From NCBI RefSeq assembly GCF_002269345.1, contig NZ_CP022889.1, positions 186,001 through 250,000 on the forward strand: 64,000 nucleotides of DNA. Direction: 5' to 3'. This DNA is from Tsuneonella mangrovi (GTDB taxonomy: Bacteria > Pseudomonadota > Alphaproteobacteria > Sphingomonadales > Sphingomonadaceae). Positions within the stretch are counted from its first letter, which is position 1, and each line of letters starts with the position of its first letter. Positions 19,068 to 27,576 of this stretch are shown piece by piece. The notes below the pieces were generated by a model. It was not told the DNA's origin and searched no databases. It was given only the letters and a program-made list of their open reading frames with translations. Both the position numbers and the translations under genes were made by a program.

Positions 19068-20026
19068 GCTTGCTGGGGCATGACAACGCCTGGCGCGAGT
19101 GGGACGAAGCGCTCGGCGGTGAACGCATGCACCATGCGTGGCTGCTGGCGGGCAAGAAGGGTCTCGGCAAGATGACCTTTGCGCTTGCCGCTGCGCGCAA
19201 GCTGGTCAGCGAACCGGGCATCCCCCAACCGGAAGGACAGCATCCCGATATAATTGTGCTGACCAACCTGCCAAAGGACGAAAAGGAAGAGCGCAAGCGC
19301 GATGAGGGCAAGCCCTACGAGACCAAGCGCAATATCTCGGTCGAGCAGATCCGGCAGATGCAGGCGCGGCTCACGACGCGCCCGACGCTCGGCAGCCGCC
19401 GTGCGGTGATCATCGATCCGGCCGACGATCTTGAAAAGGGTTCAGCCAATGCTTTGCTCAAGAGCCTCGAGGAGCCGCCGGCTGGCACTTTTTTCGTGCT
19501 GGTGGCGCATCGCCCGGCGCGACTGTTGCCGACGATCCGCTCGCGCTGCCGTTTGCTGCGATTTCCCGCGCTAGCGGACGAGGAAATCGATCGGCTGCTG
19601 ATCGACAGCGCGCCAGAGGCCGATGCCGAAACGCGCGCCGCCGCCATTGCTGCTGCCGCAGGTTCTCCAGGGGCAGCGCTCGATTTCGTCTCGCAGGACC
19701 TCGGCAAGCTCGACCAACTGATGCGGCGGATCGCGCGACACGGTGACCGGGACTTCAGCCTGCGCGGGCAGCTTGCTGCGGAGATTGGCACGCGCCCCGA
19801 TCGCGAACGGGTTGCGGCTGTGCTGGATCTTGCCGGTGCAACGATCGCGGGGATGGTCGCCGATGCTCCAACTGCGGCGCTCACGGGTTTGGCTGATGCC
19901 CATGCCGAACTGGTCCGCCTTGGGCGGCAAGTTCCGACCTACAACTTCGATCCCGGATTGCTAGTGATGCACATCGGTGGCTTGCTCGCCGCCGCCGCCG
20001 AGGCTAGCGAGCGCGCCGATGCCTGA
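19064..20026 (+). CDS. holB: DNA polymerase III delta-prime subunit
   Basis: HolB (320 residues) is part of the clamp-loader complex of the replicative polymerase. It opens 'HDNAWREWDEALGGERMHHA', followed by a P-loop-like 'AGKKGLGKMTFA' and the sensor/SRC region: 'RRAVIIDPADDLEKGSANAL', 'LLKSLEEPPAGTFFVLVAH', 'LLPTIRSRCRLLRF'. The zinc-finger cysteines seen in enterobacterial delta-prime are absent, as is common in alphaproteobacteria. GTG 19,064 overlaps the tmk stop (GTGA). Confidence 0.94.
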   Translation: MSLLGHDNAWREWDEALGGERMHHAWLLAGKKGLGKMTFALAAARKLVSEPGIPQPEGQHPDIIVLTNLPKDEKEERKRDEGKPYETKRNISVEQIRQMQARLTTRPTLGSRRAVIIDPADDLEKGSANALLKSLEEPPAGTFFVLVAHRPARLLPTIRSRCRLLRFPALADEEIDRLLIDSAPEADAETRAAAIAAAAGSPGAALDFVSQDLGKLDQLMRRIARHGDRDFSLRGQLAAEIGTRPDRERVAAVLDLAGATIAGMVADAPTAALTGLADAHAELVRLGRQVPTYNFDPGLLVMHIGGLLAAAAEASERADA

Positions 20027-21587
20027 ACCATTCTATATCACCACCGCGATCAACTATCCCAACGGGCGTCCGCACATTGGCCACGCTTACGAAGGGATCG
20101 CGACCGACGTGATGGCGCGCTTCCAGCGCCTGCGCGGTTGCGATGTACGGTTCGTTACCGGGACCGACGAGCACGGCCTCAAGATGGACCAGACCGCGCG
20201 CAAGGCGGGCCGCGAGACGATCGATCTGGCGGACGAGATGTCGGCCTATTTCCGGGAGATGGCCGATACGCTCAACCTGTCGTACGACGAGTTTGTGCGC
20301 ACGACCGAACCGCGCCACCATGCCGCTAGCAAGGAAATCTGGCGGCGGATGGAGGCAGCAGGCGACCTCTACCTCGATCGCTACGAAGGCTGGTATTCGG
20401 TTCGCGACGAAGCTTTCTACGACGAGAGCGAGCTGGTCGACGGGGAAGGGGGCGAGAAGCTCTCCCCGCAAGGCACGCCGGTGGAGTGGACTGCCGAGGA
20501 AACCTGGTTCTTCCGCCTGTCGAATTATCAGGACAAGCTGCTCGCGCTCTATGCCGAAAACCCCGATTTCATCCGCCCGGAAAGCCGCCGCAACGAAGTG
20601 ATGCGCTTCGTCGAAGGCGGGTTGAAAGACCTTAGCGTGTCGCGCACCAGCTTCGACTGGGGCGTGCCCGTTCCGAACGCCGAGGGGCACGTGATGTATG
20701 TGTGGGTCGATGCGCTCACTACGTACCTCACTGGAGTCGGCTTTCCCGATGCCGAAGGCGAGATGTTCCAGCGATACTGGCCGGCCAGCATCCACATGAT
20801 CGGCAAGGACATCGTCCGGTTCCATACGGTCTATTGGCCGGCGTTCCTGATGAGTGCCGGGCTGCCTCTCCCGAAGCAGGTGTTCGGACATGGCTTCCTG
20901 CTTGCGCGCGGCGGCGAGAAGATGAGCAAGAGCGCAGGCAATGTTGTCGATCCGATGGTGCTGGCCGAACAGTTCGGGGTCGATAACCTGCGCTATTTCT
21001 TCATGCGCGAGATCGCCTTTGGACAGGACGGCAGCTATTCACCCGAAGCGATCGTCAATCGCTCGAATGCCGAACTGGCGAACAGCTTCGGCAACCTCGT
21101 CCAGCGCACGCTGTCGATGATCAACAAGAACATGGACGGCGTGCTCGAGCGATTTGAAACCGCAGGTGATGACAAGGCGTTGCTGACCACCGTGCAGGAT
21201 GCTTGCCGCCAGGGCTTGCCCGACGCGTTCGAGCGCCTGGCGTTTTCGGTCGGCATCGAGGAATGGCTGCGCGCGGTCTACGCCTGCAACCAGTACGTCG
21301 ACGAGCAGGCGCCGTGGGCGCTGCGCAAGAGCGACCCCGAGCGGATGAAGGCCGTGTTGCTGACGCTGTTCATCGCTATCCGCGATCTTGCGCTGGCTAT
21401 CCGTCCGGTCATTCCCACCAAGGCCGAGGCCGTGCTCGAGCAGCTGGGCGTGGCGGATGGCCAGCCTGGTGCTGCCGACACCGCCGACGAAGGCTGGTAC
21501 GGCGCGCTCGTCGCGGCAGGCCACAAAATCGACAAGCCGACCCCGGTTTTCCCGCGGCTCGAAATGCCTGAGGCGGCTGACGCGTGA
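20019..21587 (+). CDS. metG: Methionyl-tRNA synthetase
   Basis: MetRS (522 residues) charges tRNA-Met. The class I signature HIGH is at residues 19-22 ('NYPNGRPHIGHAYEG') and KMSKS at 301-305 ('GEKMSKSAGNVVDP'). The enzyme is the short form without a C-terminal tRNA-binding domain, and no knuckle cysteines are seen. ATG 20,019 overlaps the holB stop by 8 nt and matches family N-termini ('MPEPFYITTAINYPNG'). It is part of the tmk-holB-metG-tatD run, a frequent order in alphaproteobacteria. Confidence 0.97.
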   Translation: MPEPFYITTAINYPNGRPHIGHAYEGIATDVMARFQRLRGCDVRFVTGTDEHGLKMDQTARKAGRETIDLADEMSAYFREMADTLNLSYDEFVRTTEPRHHAASKEIWRRMEAAGDLYLDRYEGWYSVRDEAFYDESELVDGEGGEKLSPQGTPVEWTAEETWFFRLSNYQDKLLALYAENPDFIRPESRRNEVMRFVEGGLKDLSVSRTSFDWGVPVPNAEGHVMYVWVDALTTYLTGVGFPDAEGEMFQRYWPASIHMIGKDIVRFHTVYWPAFLMSAGLPLPKQVFGHGFLLARGGEKMSKSAGNVVDPMVLAEQFGVDNLRYFFMREIAFGQDGSYSPEAIVNRSNAELANSFGNLVQRTLSMINKNMDGVLERFETAGDDKALLTTVQDACRQGLPDAFERLAFSVGIEEWLRAVYACNQYVDEQAPWALRKSDPERMKAVLLTLFIAIRDLALAIRPVIPTKAEAVLEQLGVADGQPGAADTADEGWYGALVAAGHKIDKPTPVFPRLEMPEAADA

Positions 21588-22381
21588 TGCTGGTCGATAG
21601 CCACTGCCACTTGGAATACGAGGGACTGGTCGACGATCAGCAGGGTGTGCTTGAACGCGCGCGGGCCGCCGGGGTAGGGGGCTTCCTCAACATCTCTACC
21701 CGCCAGAGCGAGTGGGACCGTGTGGTTGGCACCGCTGCGCGCGAAGACGACGTGTGGGCCAGCGTCGGGATCCACCCCCACGAGGCGGACGCGCATGTCG
21801 ATCTCGGGCGCGACGCGTTGTTGGCGGCGACCGAGCACGCCAAGGTCATCGGGATCGGCGAGACCGGCCTAGATTACTACTACGACAAGTCGGACAGGCA
21901 GGTGCAGCAGGCGTTGTTCCGGATGCATATCGGCGTGGCGCGCGATACCGGGCTGCCGCTGATCATTCACACGCGCGATGCAGAGCAGGATACTGCCGCG
22001 ATCCTGGCCGACGAGATGGAGCAGGGGGCCTTTCCCGCGCTGATCCACTGTTTCACCGCTTCGGCGGGCTTCGCGAAGACTGTGCTCGATCTCGGCCTTT
22101 CGATTTCGCTCTCGGGTATTGTCACCTTCAAGAACGCGAAGGAACTACAGGAAATCGCAGCGGAATTGCCCGGAGAGAAGATGCTGGTCGAGACCGACAG
22201 CCCGTTTCTCGCGCCCGTCCCGCATCGCGGCAAGCCGTGCGAGCCCGCGTTCGTGCGCAATACTGCTGAATTCGTCGCGGGCCTACGCGGCGAATCGTTT
22301 GATGAGTTGGCCGAGCGGACGACCGCAAACTTTCACGCGCTGTTCGGCAAATCCCGGACTCCTTCAGGCCCTAAAGCGTGA
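21587..22381 (+). CDS. tatD: TatD-family metal-dependent hydrolase
   Basis: A 264-residue TatD-type nuclease/hydrolase with a TIM barrel binding two metals. Ligand motifs are in place: 'LVDSHCHLEYEG' (HxH), 'VIGIGETGLDYYYD' (Glu), 'PLIIHTRDAEQDT' (His), 'IHCFTASAGFA' (His), 'LVETDSPFLAPVPHRGK' (Asp). Members act as 3'-5' exonucleases or quality-control DNases; YcfH, the metG-linked relative, is similar. ATG 21,587 shares its A with the metG stop; GTG 21,584 is an alternative. Confidence 0.92.
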   Translation: MLVDSHCHLEYEGLVDDQQGVLERARAAGVGGFLNISTRQSEWDRVVGTAAREDDVWASVGIHPHEADAHVDLGRDALLAATEHAKVIGIGETGLDYYYDKSDRQVQQALFRMHIGVARDTGLPLIIHTRDAEQDTAAILADEMEQGAFPALIHCFTASAGFAKTVLDLGLSISLSGIVTFKNAKELQEIAAELPGEKMLVETDSPFLAPVPHRGKPCEPAFVRNTAEFVAGLRGESFDELAERTTANFHALFGKSRTPSGPKA

Positions 22382-23145
22382 AGCTGCTGATGCTCGGTTC
22401 GGGTACCTCGACCGGGGTGCCGCGGGTAGGAAACGACTGGGGTGCCTGCGACCCCGATGAACCGCGCAACCGCCGCACGCGCGTGTCGATCATGGTTGAG
22501 AACGACGCGGGAAGCCGCTTGCTGGTGGATACGTCCACTGACTTGCGCGCCCAATTGCTAGCCAACGATATCGACCGGCTTGACGCGGTGTTCTGGACCC
22601 ACGACCACGCCGATCATTGTCACGGGATCGATGACCTTCGGGTGCTGCGCTATGGCCGCGGCGGACCGCTGGCCGGCTTTGCCGTTGATGAAACCGCGCG
22701 GCGGCTACGCCAGCGGTTCGGCTATGTCTTTGCCGGACAGCATGGTTATCCGACGATCGTCGAGCTCGAGACGCTAGACAGGTTGCGAATGTTTGCAGGA
22801 TTCGGGATCGAATGGTGCCAGATGCCGCACGGGCCTGCCCAATCGACCGGATATCTGTTTGATGCAGACGGGAAATCAATCGGTTACGCGACAGACTTCA
22901 GTGAGATTGTGAGTGATGCGGTCGAATTGTTTGCTGGTGTCGATCTGCTTGTATGCGACTGCCTACGCCGTCGTCCGCATCCGACCCATGCACACCTCGA
23001 AATGGCGCTTGAACTCGGCGAGCGTTGCGGCGCCAAGCAACTCGTCTTGACGCATCTCGACAAGAGCATGGACTACGCGACGCTTTCCGCCGAAGTTCCC
23101 GACAACGTGGTTGTCGGATACGATGGACTGGAGGTTCGGCTGTGA
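22378..23145 (+). CDS. PhnP-like metallo-beta-lactamase-fold phosphodiesterase
   Basis: A 255-residue MBL-fold hydrolase. The metal-binding signature 'FWTHDHADHCHGIDDLR' (HxHxDH) is near residue 76, with further ligands in 'MPHGPAQSTGY', 'YATDFSEI' and 'VLTHLDKSMDY'. The N-terminus 'LLMLGSGTSTGVPRVGNDWG' and length fit the PhnP/YcbX-like group that hydrolyses cyclic phosphodiesters. GTG 22,378 overlaps the tatD stop by 4 nt. The physiological substrate is unknown, and no phosphonate genes are nearby. Confidence 0.88.
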   Translation: MKLLMLGSGTSTGVPRVGNDWGACDPDEPRNRRTRVSIMVENDAGSRLLVDTSTDLRAQLLANDIDRLDAVFWTHDHADHCHGIDDLRVLRYGRGGPLAGFAVDETARRLRQRFGYVFAGQHGYPTIVELETLDRLRMFAGFGIEWCQMPHGPAQSTGYLFDADGKSIGYATDFSEIVSDAVELFAGVDLLVCDCLRRRPHPTHAHLEMALELGERCGAKQLVLTHLDKSMDYATLSAEVPDNVVVGYDGLEVRL

Positions 23146-23312
23146 GCCAAGGCAATTGGGTTCAGATCGTCGCACTGTTTGGTTGGCTGATCCTGGCGGC
23201 CAGTGGCTTCGCATCTTACCGTCTTGGTTGGCGTGAAAGTATTCGCATGGCGTTGTTATGGGCGGGAATTTTTGTCGCCGTTGCGCTGGTTTTCTCGCTG
23301 GCGATGGGGTGA
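23142..23312 (+). CDS. Small two-helix membrane protein, unknown
   Basis: A 56-residue protein beginning at GTG 23,142, which overlaps the stop of the preceding gene (GTGA). It consists of two predicted transmembrane helices, 'IVALFGWLILAASGFASY' and 'MALLWAGIFVAVALVFSLAM', joined by a short basic loop 'RLGWRESIR', so both ends should face the periplasm by the positive-inside rule. Small proteins of this kind commonly trail the MBL gene in sphingomonads, in my recollection; the function is unknown. The coupling makes it likely to be a real gene. Confidence 0.75.
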   Translation: MSQGNWVQIVALFGWLILAASGFASYRLGWRESIRMALLWAGIFVAVALVFSLAMG

Positions 23313-23356
23313 GAGGGGGCAATTGCGTTCCCCTGTGCGCTCCAACAGCATTTAAC

Positions 23357-23370
23357 ATAATATATATTAT
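23357..23370. repeat. Perfect 14-bp AT palindrome upstream of mazG
   Basis: ATAATATATATTAT is a perfect palindrome inside a strikingly AT-rich stretch of an otherwise GC-rich chromosome. It lies 22 bp before the mazG start, in the 79-bp gap after the small membrane protein gene. It could serve as the -10 region of a mazG promoter or as an operator; the sequence alone cannot decide. Confidence 0.55.
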
Positions 23371-23391
23371 CATTCCTAAATCCGGATCAAA

Positions 23392-24147
23392 GTGACCCAG
23401 CAAACCTCCCGCCTCCTCCAGATCATGGCCACCCTGCGTGATCCAGAGCGTGGATGCGAATGGGATCGCGCGCAGGATTTCACGACGATCGCGCCGTACA
23501 CGATCGAGGAAGCCTACGAAGTTTCGGATGCGATTGACCGGCAAGCCTGGGACGAACTGCGCAACGAGCTCGGTGACTTGCTGTTCCAGGTCGCATTCCA
23601 TTCGCGCATGGCCGAAGAAGCCGGACTGTTTTCTTTTGAAGATGTTGCCCAGGCCATCTGCGACAAGATGGAAGCGCGCCACCCGCATATCTTCGGCGGC
23701 GAAGACGGTACGATGACCGAGCAACGTTGGGAGGACATCAAGGCTACCGAGCGCGAGGCCGAGGGCGCGACCAGCGCAATGGACGGTGTTGCGCGTGCCT
23801 TGCCGGCGCTTCTCAGGGCGCAAAAGCTGCAAAAGCGCGCCGCACGGCATGGCTTCGACTGGCCGGATCACGCAGGTCCGCGCGATAAGCTTCTGGAAGA
23901 AATGGAAGAATTGTCCTCTGCGCCCGATCAGGCGCGGCTTGAAGAAGCTGGTGACCTTCTGTTCGCAGCCGTCAATCTCGTGCGCTCTTACGGGATTGGA
24001 GCGGAAGACGCTCTCCGGGCCGCCAATGCCAAGTTCGAGCGTCGTTTCCGGGCAATGGAGGATCTCGCCAAGGGCGATTTCGACAAGCTGTCGCTCGAAG
24101 AGCAGGAAGCACTGTGGCAGCAGGTCAAACGGGACGAAACCTCATAG
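23392..24147 (+). CDS. mazG: Nucleoside triphosphate pyrophosphohydrolase MazG
   Basis: MazG (251 residues) hydrolyses (d)NTPs to the monophosphates and can lower ppGpp. Two MazG repeats are visible: the first with 'GCEWDRAQDFTTIAPYTIEE' and the metal-binding 'ELRNELGDLLFQVAFH'; the second with 'HAGPRDKLLEEMEELSSA' and 'RLEEAGDLLFAAVNLVRS'. The start is GTG 23,392, preceded by a weak GGAT. An AT-rich palindrome lies just upstream. It is convergent with hflX, and the coding ends overlap by 6 nt. Confidence 0.94.
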   Translation: MTQQTSRLLQIMATLRDPERGCEWDRAQDFTTIAPYTIEEAYEVSDAIDRQAWDELRNELGDLLFQVAFHSRMAEEAGLFSFEDVAQAICDKMEARHPHIFGGEDGTMTEQRWEDIKATEREAEGATSAMDGVARALPALLRAQKLQKRAARHGFDWPDHAGPRDKLLEEMEELSSAPDQARLEEAGDLLFAAVNLVRSYGIGAEDALRAANAKFERRFRAMEDLAKGDFDKLSLEEQEALWQQVKRDETS

Positions 24148-25482
24148 CGTTTCGAACTGGCCCAGCTCCTTTGGATTGAGCCGCACCGCCAGCCGCCGCA
24201 GCGGTCCGTCCGGTCCTGTGCCTGCGTCGGCTTCCTCCAGCACGTCACCATGAGCATGGAGCCAGGCGATGCGCTTTCCCTCGCTGGCAGGCAGTACGAA
24301 TTCGTGGACGCGGGCAGATTGGGTCAGCAATTCGCCAAGCCTTGCCAGCAAGTGCTCGATTCCTTCGCCGGAAATTGCCGAAATCGCTTCGACCATCGGA
24401 TCGCCTTCGGCGACATCCCTGATCTCCGCAGCTTGCCTCGCGGGCAGCAAGTCGAGCTTGTTCCAAACCTCGAGGATCGGGATTGCCCCTTCCCCGCTTT
24501 CCGCGTCGGTCACGCCAAGATCAGCGAGGACTTCGAGCACTTGTGCCTTTTGTGCCGCCGATGAGGGATTGGCGATATCGCGCACGTGCAGGATCAGGTC
24601 GGCACCGGTCACTTCTTCCAGCGTTGCCCGAAATGCAGCGACCAGCTGGGTTGGCAGGTCCGAGATGAAGCCAACCGTATCCGACAGGATCGCCTTCTCA
24701 ACGCCGGGCAGCGAAATTGCCCGCATCGTCGGATCTAGTGTCGCGAACAGCAGGTCCTCCGCCATAACCTCGGCGCCGGTGAGGCGATTGAACAGCGTCG
24801 ATTTGCCAGCGTTGGTGTAGCCGACTAGTGCGATTACTGGCCACGGCGCCCTTCCCCGGCGCTCGCGATGCAACGCGCGCGTGCGGCGCACCGATTCGAG
24901 TTCCTTGCGCAGCCGCGCCATGCGCTGGCGGATCATCCGCCGGTCGGCCTCAATCTGGGTTTCGCCAGGGCCGCCGAGAAAGCCGAAGCCGCCGCGCTGG
25001 CGTTCTAGGTGGGTCCACGAACGGACGAGGCGGCTCTGCTGGTAATCGAGGTGCGCCAGTTCGACCTGCAGCCGTCCTTCCGCGGTGGCCGCACGTTCGC
25101 CGAAGATTTCGAGGATCAACCCCGTCCGGTCGATCACCTTGCGCTTGAGCCTATCTTCGAGGTTGCGCTGCTGGATCGGACTGAGCGCGCCATCAACAAT
25201 GACCAGCTCGGCTTCTTCCAGTGTGCAACGGTTTGCAATCGCTTCGACCTGCCCTGCCCCGAACAGCGTGCCCGGCTTTACGTTGCGCACTGGCAAGATG
25301 ATTGCGTCTGCCACTACGATCCCGATAGCCAATGCAAGTCCGCACGCTTCCTCGAGCCGCGCCTCGGCAGCGAGATCGTGGAATTGCCCGCGAATATCAG
25401 GGCAGATGACGAGTGCGCGCGCACCGCGCGACACCTCGCCCAGCAGATTGTCGTCGAAGCTCAGTCTTCCTTGCCTTCCCAA
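24142..25482 (-). CDS. hflX: Ribosome-associated GTPase HflX
   Basis: HflX (up to 446 residues) is a GTPase that binds the 50S subunit and rescues stalled or heat-damaged ribosomes. The N-terminal HflX domain has '[16 protein letters not shown]'; the linker helices include '[19 protein letters not shown]'. G motifs: G1 '[12 protein letters not shown]', G3 '[12 protein letters not shown]', G4 'EVWNKLDLL', G5 'AISAISGEG'. The start is uncertain: TTG 25,482 or CTG 25,464, both overlapping the end of hfq. It follows hfq, as in many proteobacteria. Confidence 0.95.
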   Translation of the reverse strand: MGRQGRLSFDDNLLGEVSRGARALVICPDIRGQFHDLAAEARLEEACGLALAIGIVVADAIILPVRNVKPGTLFGAGQVEAIANRCTLEEAELVIVDGALSPIQQRNLEDRLKRKVIDRTGLILEIFGERAATAEGRLQVELAHLDYQQSRLVRSWTHLERQRGGFGFLGGPGETQIEADRRMIRQRMARLRKELESVRRTRALHRERRGRAPWPVIALVGYTNAGKSTLFNRLTGAEVMAEDLLFATLDPTMRAISLPGVEKAILSDTVGFISDLPTQLVAAFRATLEEVTGADLILHVRDIANPSSAAQKAQVLEVLADLGVTDAESGEGAIPILEVWNKLDLLPARQAAEIRDVAEGDPMVEAISAISGEGIEHLLARLGELLTQSARVHEFVLPASEGKRIAWLHAHGDVLEEADAGTGPDGPLRRLAVRLNPKELGQFETL

Positions 25483-26009
25483 TCCTCGGTCAGGTCGACC
25501 GCCGTGGCGGGCTGGATCGTCGAGACCGCGTGCTTGTAGGCCAGCTGAACGTAGCCGTCGCGCTCGAGCATCATGCAGAACAGGTCGTAGGCGGCAATCT
25601 TGCCTTGCAGCATCACGCCATTGACCAGGAACATGGTGACCTGGACTTCCGCTTCGCGCACCCGGCCGAGGAAGACATCTTGCAGCAGGCGCTGCTTGCT
25701 GTTGCTGTCCTGGCTCGCGAACTGTTCGGCGTCGATCGGCGTGCTCGGCATGATCGTCGAGATCGCATGCTTGTAGACCAGTTGGGACTGGCCGTCACGC
25801 CGCAACAGGATCGAGAAATTGTCGAACCAGGTGACGATCCCCTGGAGCTTGACGCCCTTGACGAGGAACATCGTCACCGGGGTCTTGTCCTTGCGCAGCT
25901 GGTTGAGGAATGCGTCCTGCAGGCTCGTTTGCTTGGCGCTGCTATCGGCAGGGGCGGTGGATGCTTTTGCGGGGCGTGGACGCGCACTGAGGGTTCGCGA
26001 TTCTGACAC
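25461..26009 (-). CDS. hfq: RNA chaperone Hfq with two tandem Sm domains
   Basis: A 182-residue protein with two complete Hfq domains instead of one (usual alphaproteobacterial length about 80). GTG 26,009 is chosen because AGGAG lies 9 nt upstream. Domain 1 (29-93) keeps the pattern '[14 protein letters not shown]', '[19 protein letters not shown]' and '[11 protein letters not shown]'. Domain 2 (about 106-171) has '[15 protein letters not shown]', '[15 protein letters not shown]' and '[11 protein letters not shown]'. Both retain the Sm2 YKH and the proximal Gln. Domain 2 has lost the rim basic patch (RRER in Escherichia coli, REAE here) and the distal-face Lys 31 (Met here). Three chains could make a pseudo-hexamer. 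The gene lies between ntrX and hflX. Confidence 0.95.
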   Translation of the reverse strand: MSESRTLSARPRPAKASTAPADSSAKQTSLQDAFLNQLRKDKTPVTMFLVKGVKLQGIVTWFDNFSILLRRDGQSQLVYKHAISTIMPSTPIDAEQFASQDSNSKQRLLQDVFLGRVREAEVQVTMFLVNGVMLQGKIAAYDLFCMMLERDGYVQLAYKHAVSTIQPATAVDLTEDWEGKED

Positions 26010-26168
26010 TTTGACGGTCTCCTGTTTTTGGCCGCCCGACGTGGGTCGGGCCGCAATCTGGCGCGGACCGCAAGCGGCCTGCACCGAGTTATAGGATGTG
26101 ATTATGCCGCTGCTGTCGGCTTTGGCAATCCTTTTTGCTGCAACTGCGTCTTCGCGCCGCAACGATGC

Positions 26169-27548
26169 CTAATCGTCGTCGTCCTTGCGCTCGTTGAGCC
26201 CGAGCAGCTTGAGTTTGCGATGCAGTGCCGAACGCTCCATGCCGATGAACGCGGCGGTCTTGGAAATGTTTCCCGAAAAACGCCTGATCTGGATGCTGAG
26301 ATATTCGCGCTCAAAGCTTTCGCGGGCTTCGCGTAATGGCACTCCGGTCAGCGATGTGATCCCGCTGTTTCCACCGGCCTTGCCGCCGGCAACTTCGCTC
26401 GGCAGCATCTCGGCTTCGACTTTGCCAAGCTTGTCACGCGGAGTGAGGATGATCGTGCGCTCGACCACGTTGCGAAGCTGTCGGACATTGCCGGGCCAAT
26501 CGTAGGCCTGCAGTGCGGCGATCGCCTCGTCGCTGACCTCGGGCGGGTCGATGCCTTGCTCGGCGGCGTAGCGAGTGAAGAAATGCTCGGCGAGCGCGGG
26601 TATGTCGTCGCGCCGCTCGGCTAGGGACGGTATCGTCACCGGAACAACGTTCAGGCGATAGTACAAGTCTTCGCGGAAGTTCTTGTCTTCCATTTCCTGC
26701 TGAAGGTCGCGTGAAGTCGAGGAAACGACGCGCACGTCGACCCCGATCTGGCGATTGCCACCCATCCGCACAAAACTTTGTTCGGTCAGGACGCGCAGGA
26801 TCCGCGCCTGGGTCGACAGCGGCATGTCGGCAACTTCGTCGAGATAGAGCGTGCCACCGTCGGCCAGTTCGAGCAGGCCCGGACGCACCAGCTTGCCGTC
26901 GCTTTCTTCGCCGAACAGTTCCTGCTCGAAGCGCTCGGGCGTGATCCGCGCCGAATTGACGATAACGAACGATCCGTCAGCGCGAGGGCTCCACGAGTGG
27001 AGCAGGCGTGCGGCGACTTCCTTGCCCGCCCCTGCCGGCCCGCTGATAAGCACCCGGCTGCCGGTGCTGGCGACCCGCTTAAGGGTGGCGCGTACGGCGT
27101 TTATCGCCGAGGAGTTGCCGGTGAACTCTTCGCCGCGCGTAAATCCCTGGCGAAGCTGATTGTTCTCGCGTCGCAACCGCTCGGTCTCGGTCGCGCGCTG
27201 GACCAGCAGAAGCAATTTTTCAGCTTCGAACGGCTTTTCGATAAAATCGACTGCACCGCGGCTGACCGCGCTCACTGCCGTGTCGATGTTGCCATGACCG
27301 GAAAAGATCAGCACCGGCAGCTCGGGTTCGCGTTTCTTGATTTCGTCGAGCACTTCGAGCCCGTCCATCGGGCTGCCGTGGAGCCACACGTCGAGCAGCA
27401 CCAGGCTCGGCCGCCGTTCGTCGACTTCCTTCAGCGCGCTCGTGCTGTCGCCCGCCGTGCGGCAGACGTAGCCTTCGTCGCTTAGGACCCCCGCGACGAG
27501 TTCGCGGATGTCTCGTTCGTCGTCGACGATCAGGATGTCGAGCGCCAT
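26169..27548 (-). CDS. ntrX: Nitrogen-regulation response regulator NtrX
   Basis: NtrX (459 residues) is the response regulator partner of NtrY, linked to nitrogen metabolism, redox response and envelope or motility traits in alphaproteobacteria. The receiver (1-115) has 'LIVDDERDIRELV' and phospho-Asp in 'LVLLDVWLHGSPMDG'. The AAA+ domain has Walker A 'SGPAGAGKEVAARLL' and Walker B 'GGTLYLDEVADMP', but the sigma-54-contacting GAFTGA loop is absent ('EESDGKLVRPG'), as is known for NtrX. The C-terminal Fis-type HTH is 'ISKTAAFIGMERSALHRKLK'. It is 28 nt downstream of ntrY. Confidence 0.95.
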   Translation of the reverse strand: MALDILIVDDERDIRELVAGVLSDEGYVCRTAGDSTSALKEVDERRPSLVLLDVWLHGSPMDGLEVLDEIKKREPELPVLIFSGHGNIDTAVSAVSRGAVDFIEKPFEAEKLLLLVQRATETERLRRENNQLRQGFTRGEEFTGNSSAINAVRATLKRVASTGSRVLISGPAGAGKEVAARLLHSWSPRADGSFVIVNSARITPERFEQELFGEESDGKLVRPGLLELADGGTLYLDEVADMPLSTQARILRVLTEQSFVRMGGNRQIGVDVRVVSSTSRDLQQEMEDKNFREDLYYRLNVVPVTIPSLAERRDDIPALAEHFFTRYAAEQGIDPPEVSDEAIAALQAYDWPGNVRQLRNVVERTIILTPRDKLGKVEAEMLPSEVAGGKAGGNSGITSLTGVPLREARESFEREYLSIQIRRFSGNISKTAAFIGMERSALHRKLKLLGLNERKDDDD

Positions 27549-27576
27549 CGCGCCATCTCCTCTGGTGTTATCATGG

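Noticed and set aside
26169-27548. Missing GAFTGA loop in NtrX as evidence of a broken gene
   Set aside because: NtrX proteins generally lack this loop; the rest of the protein is intact.
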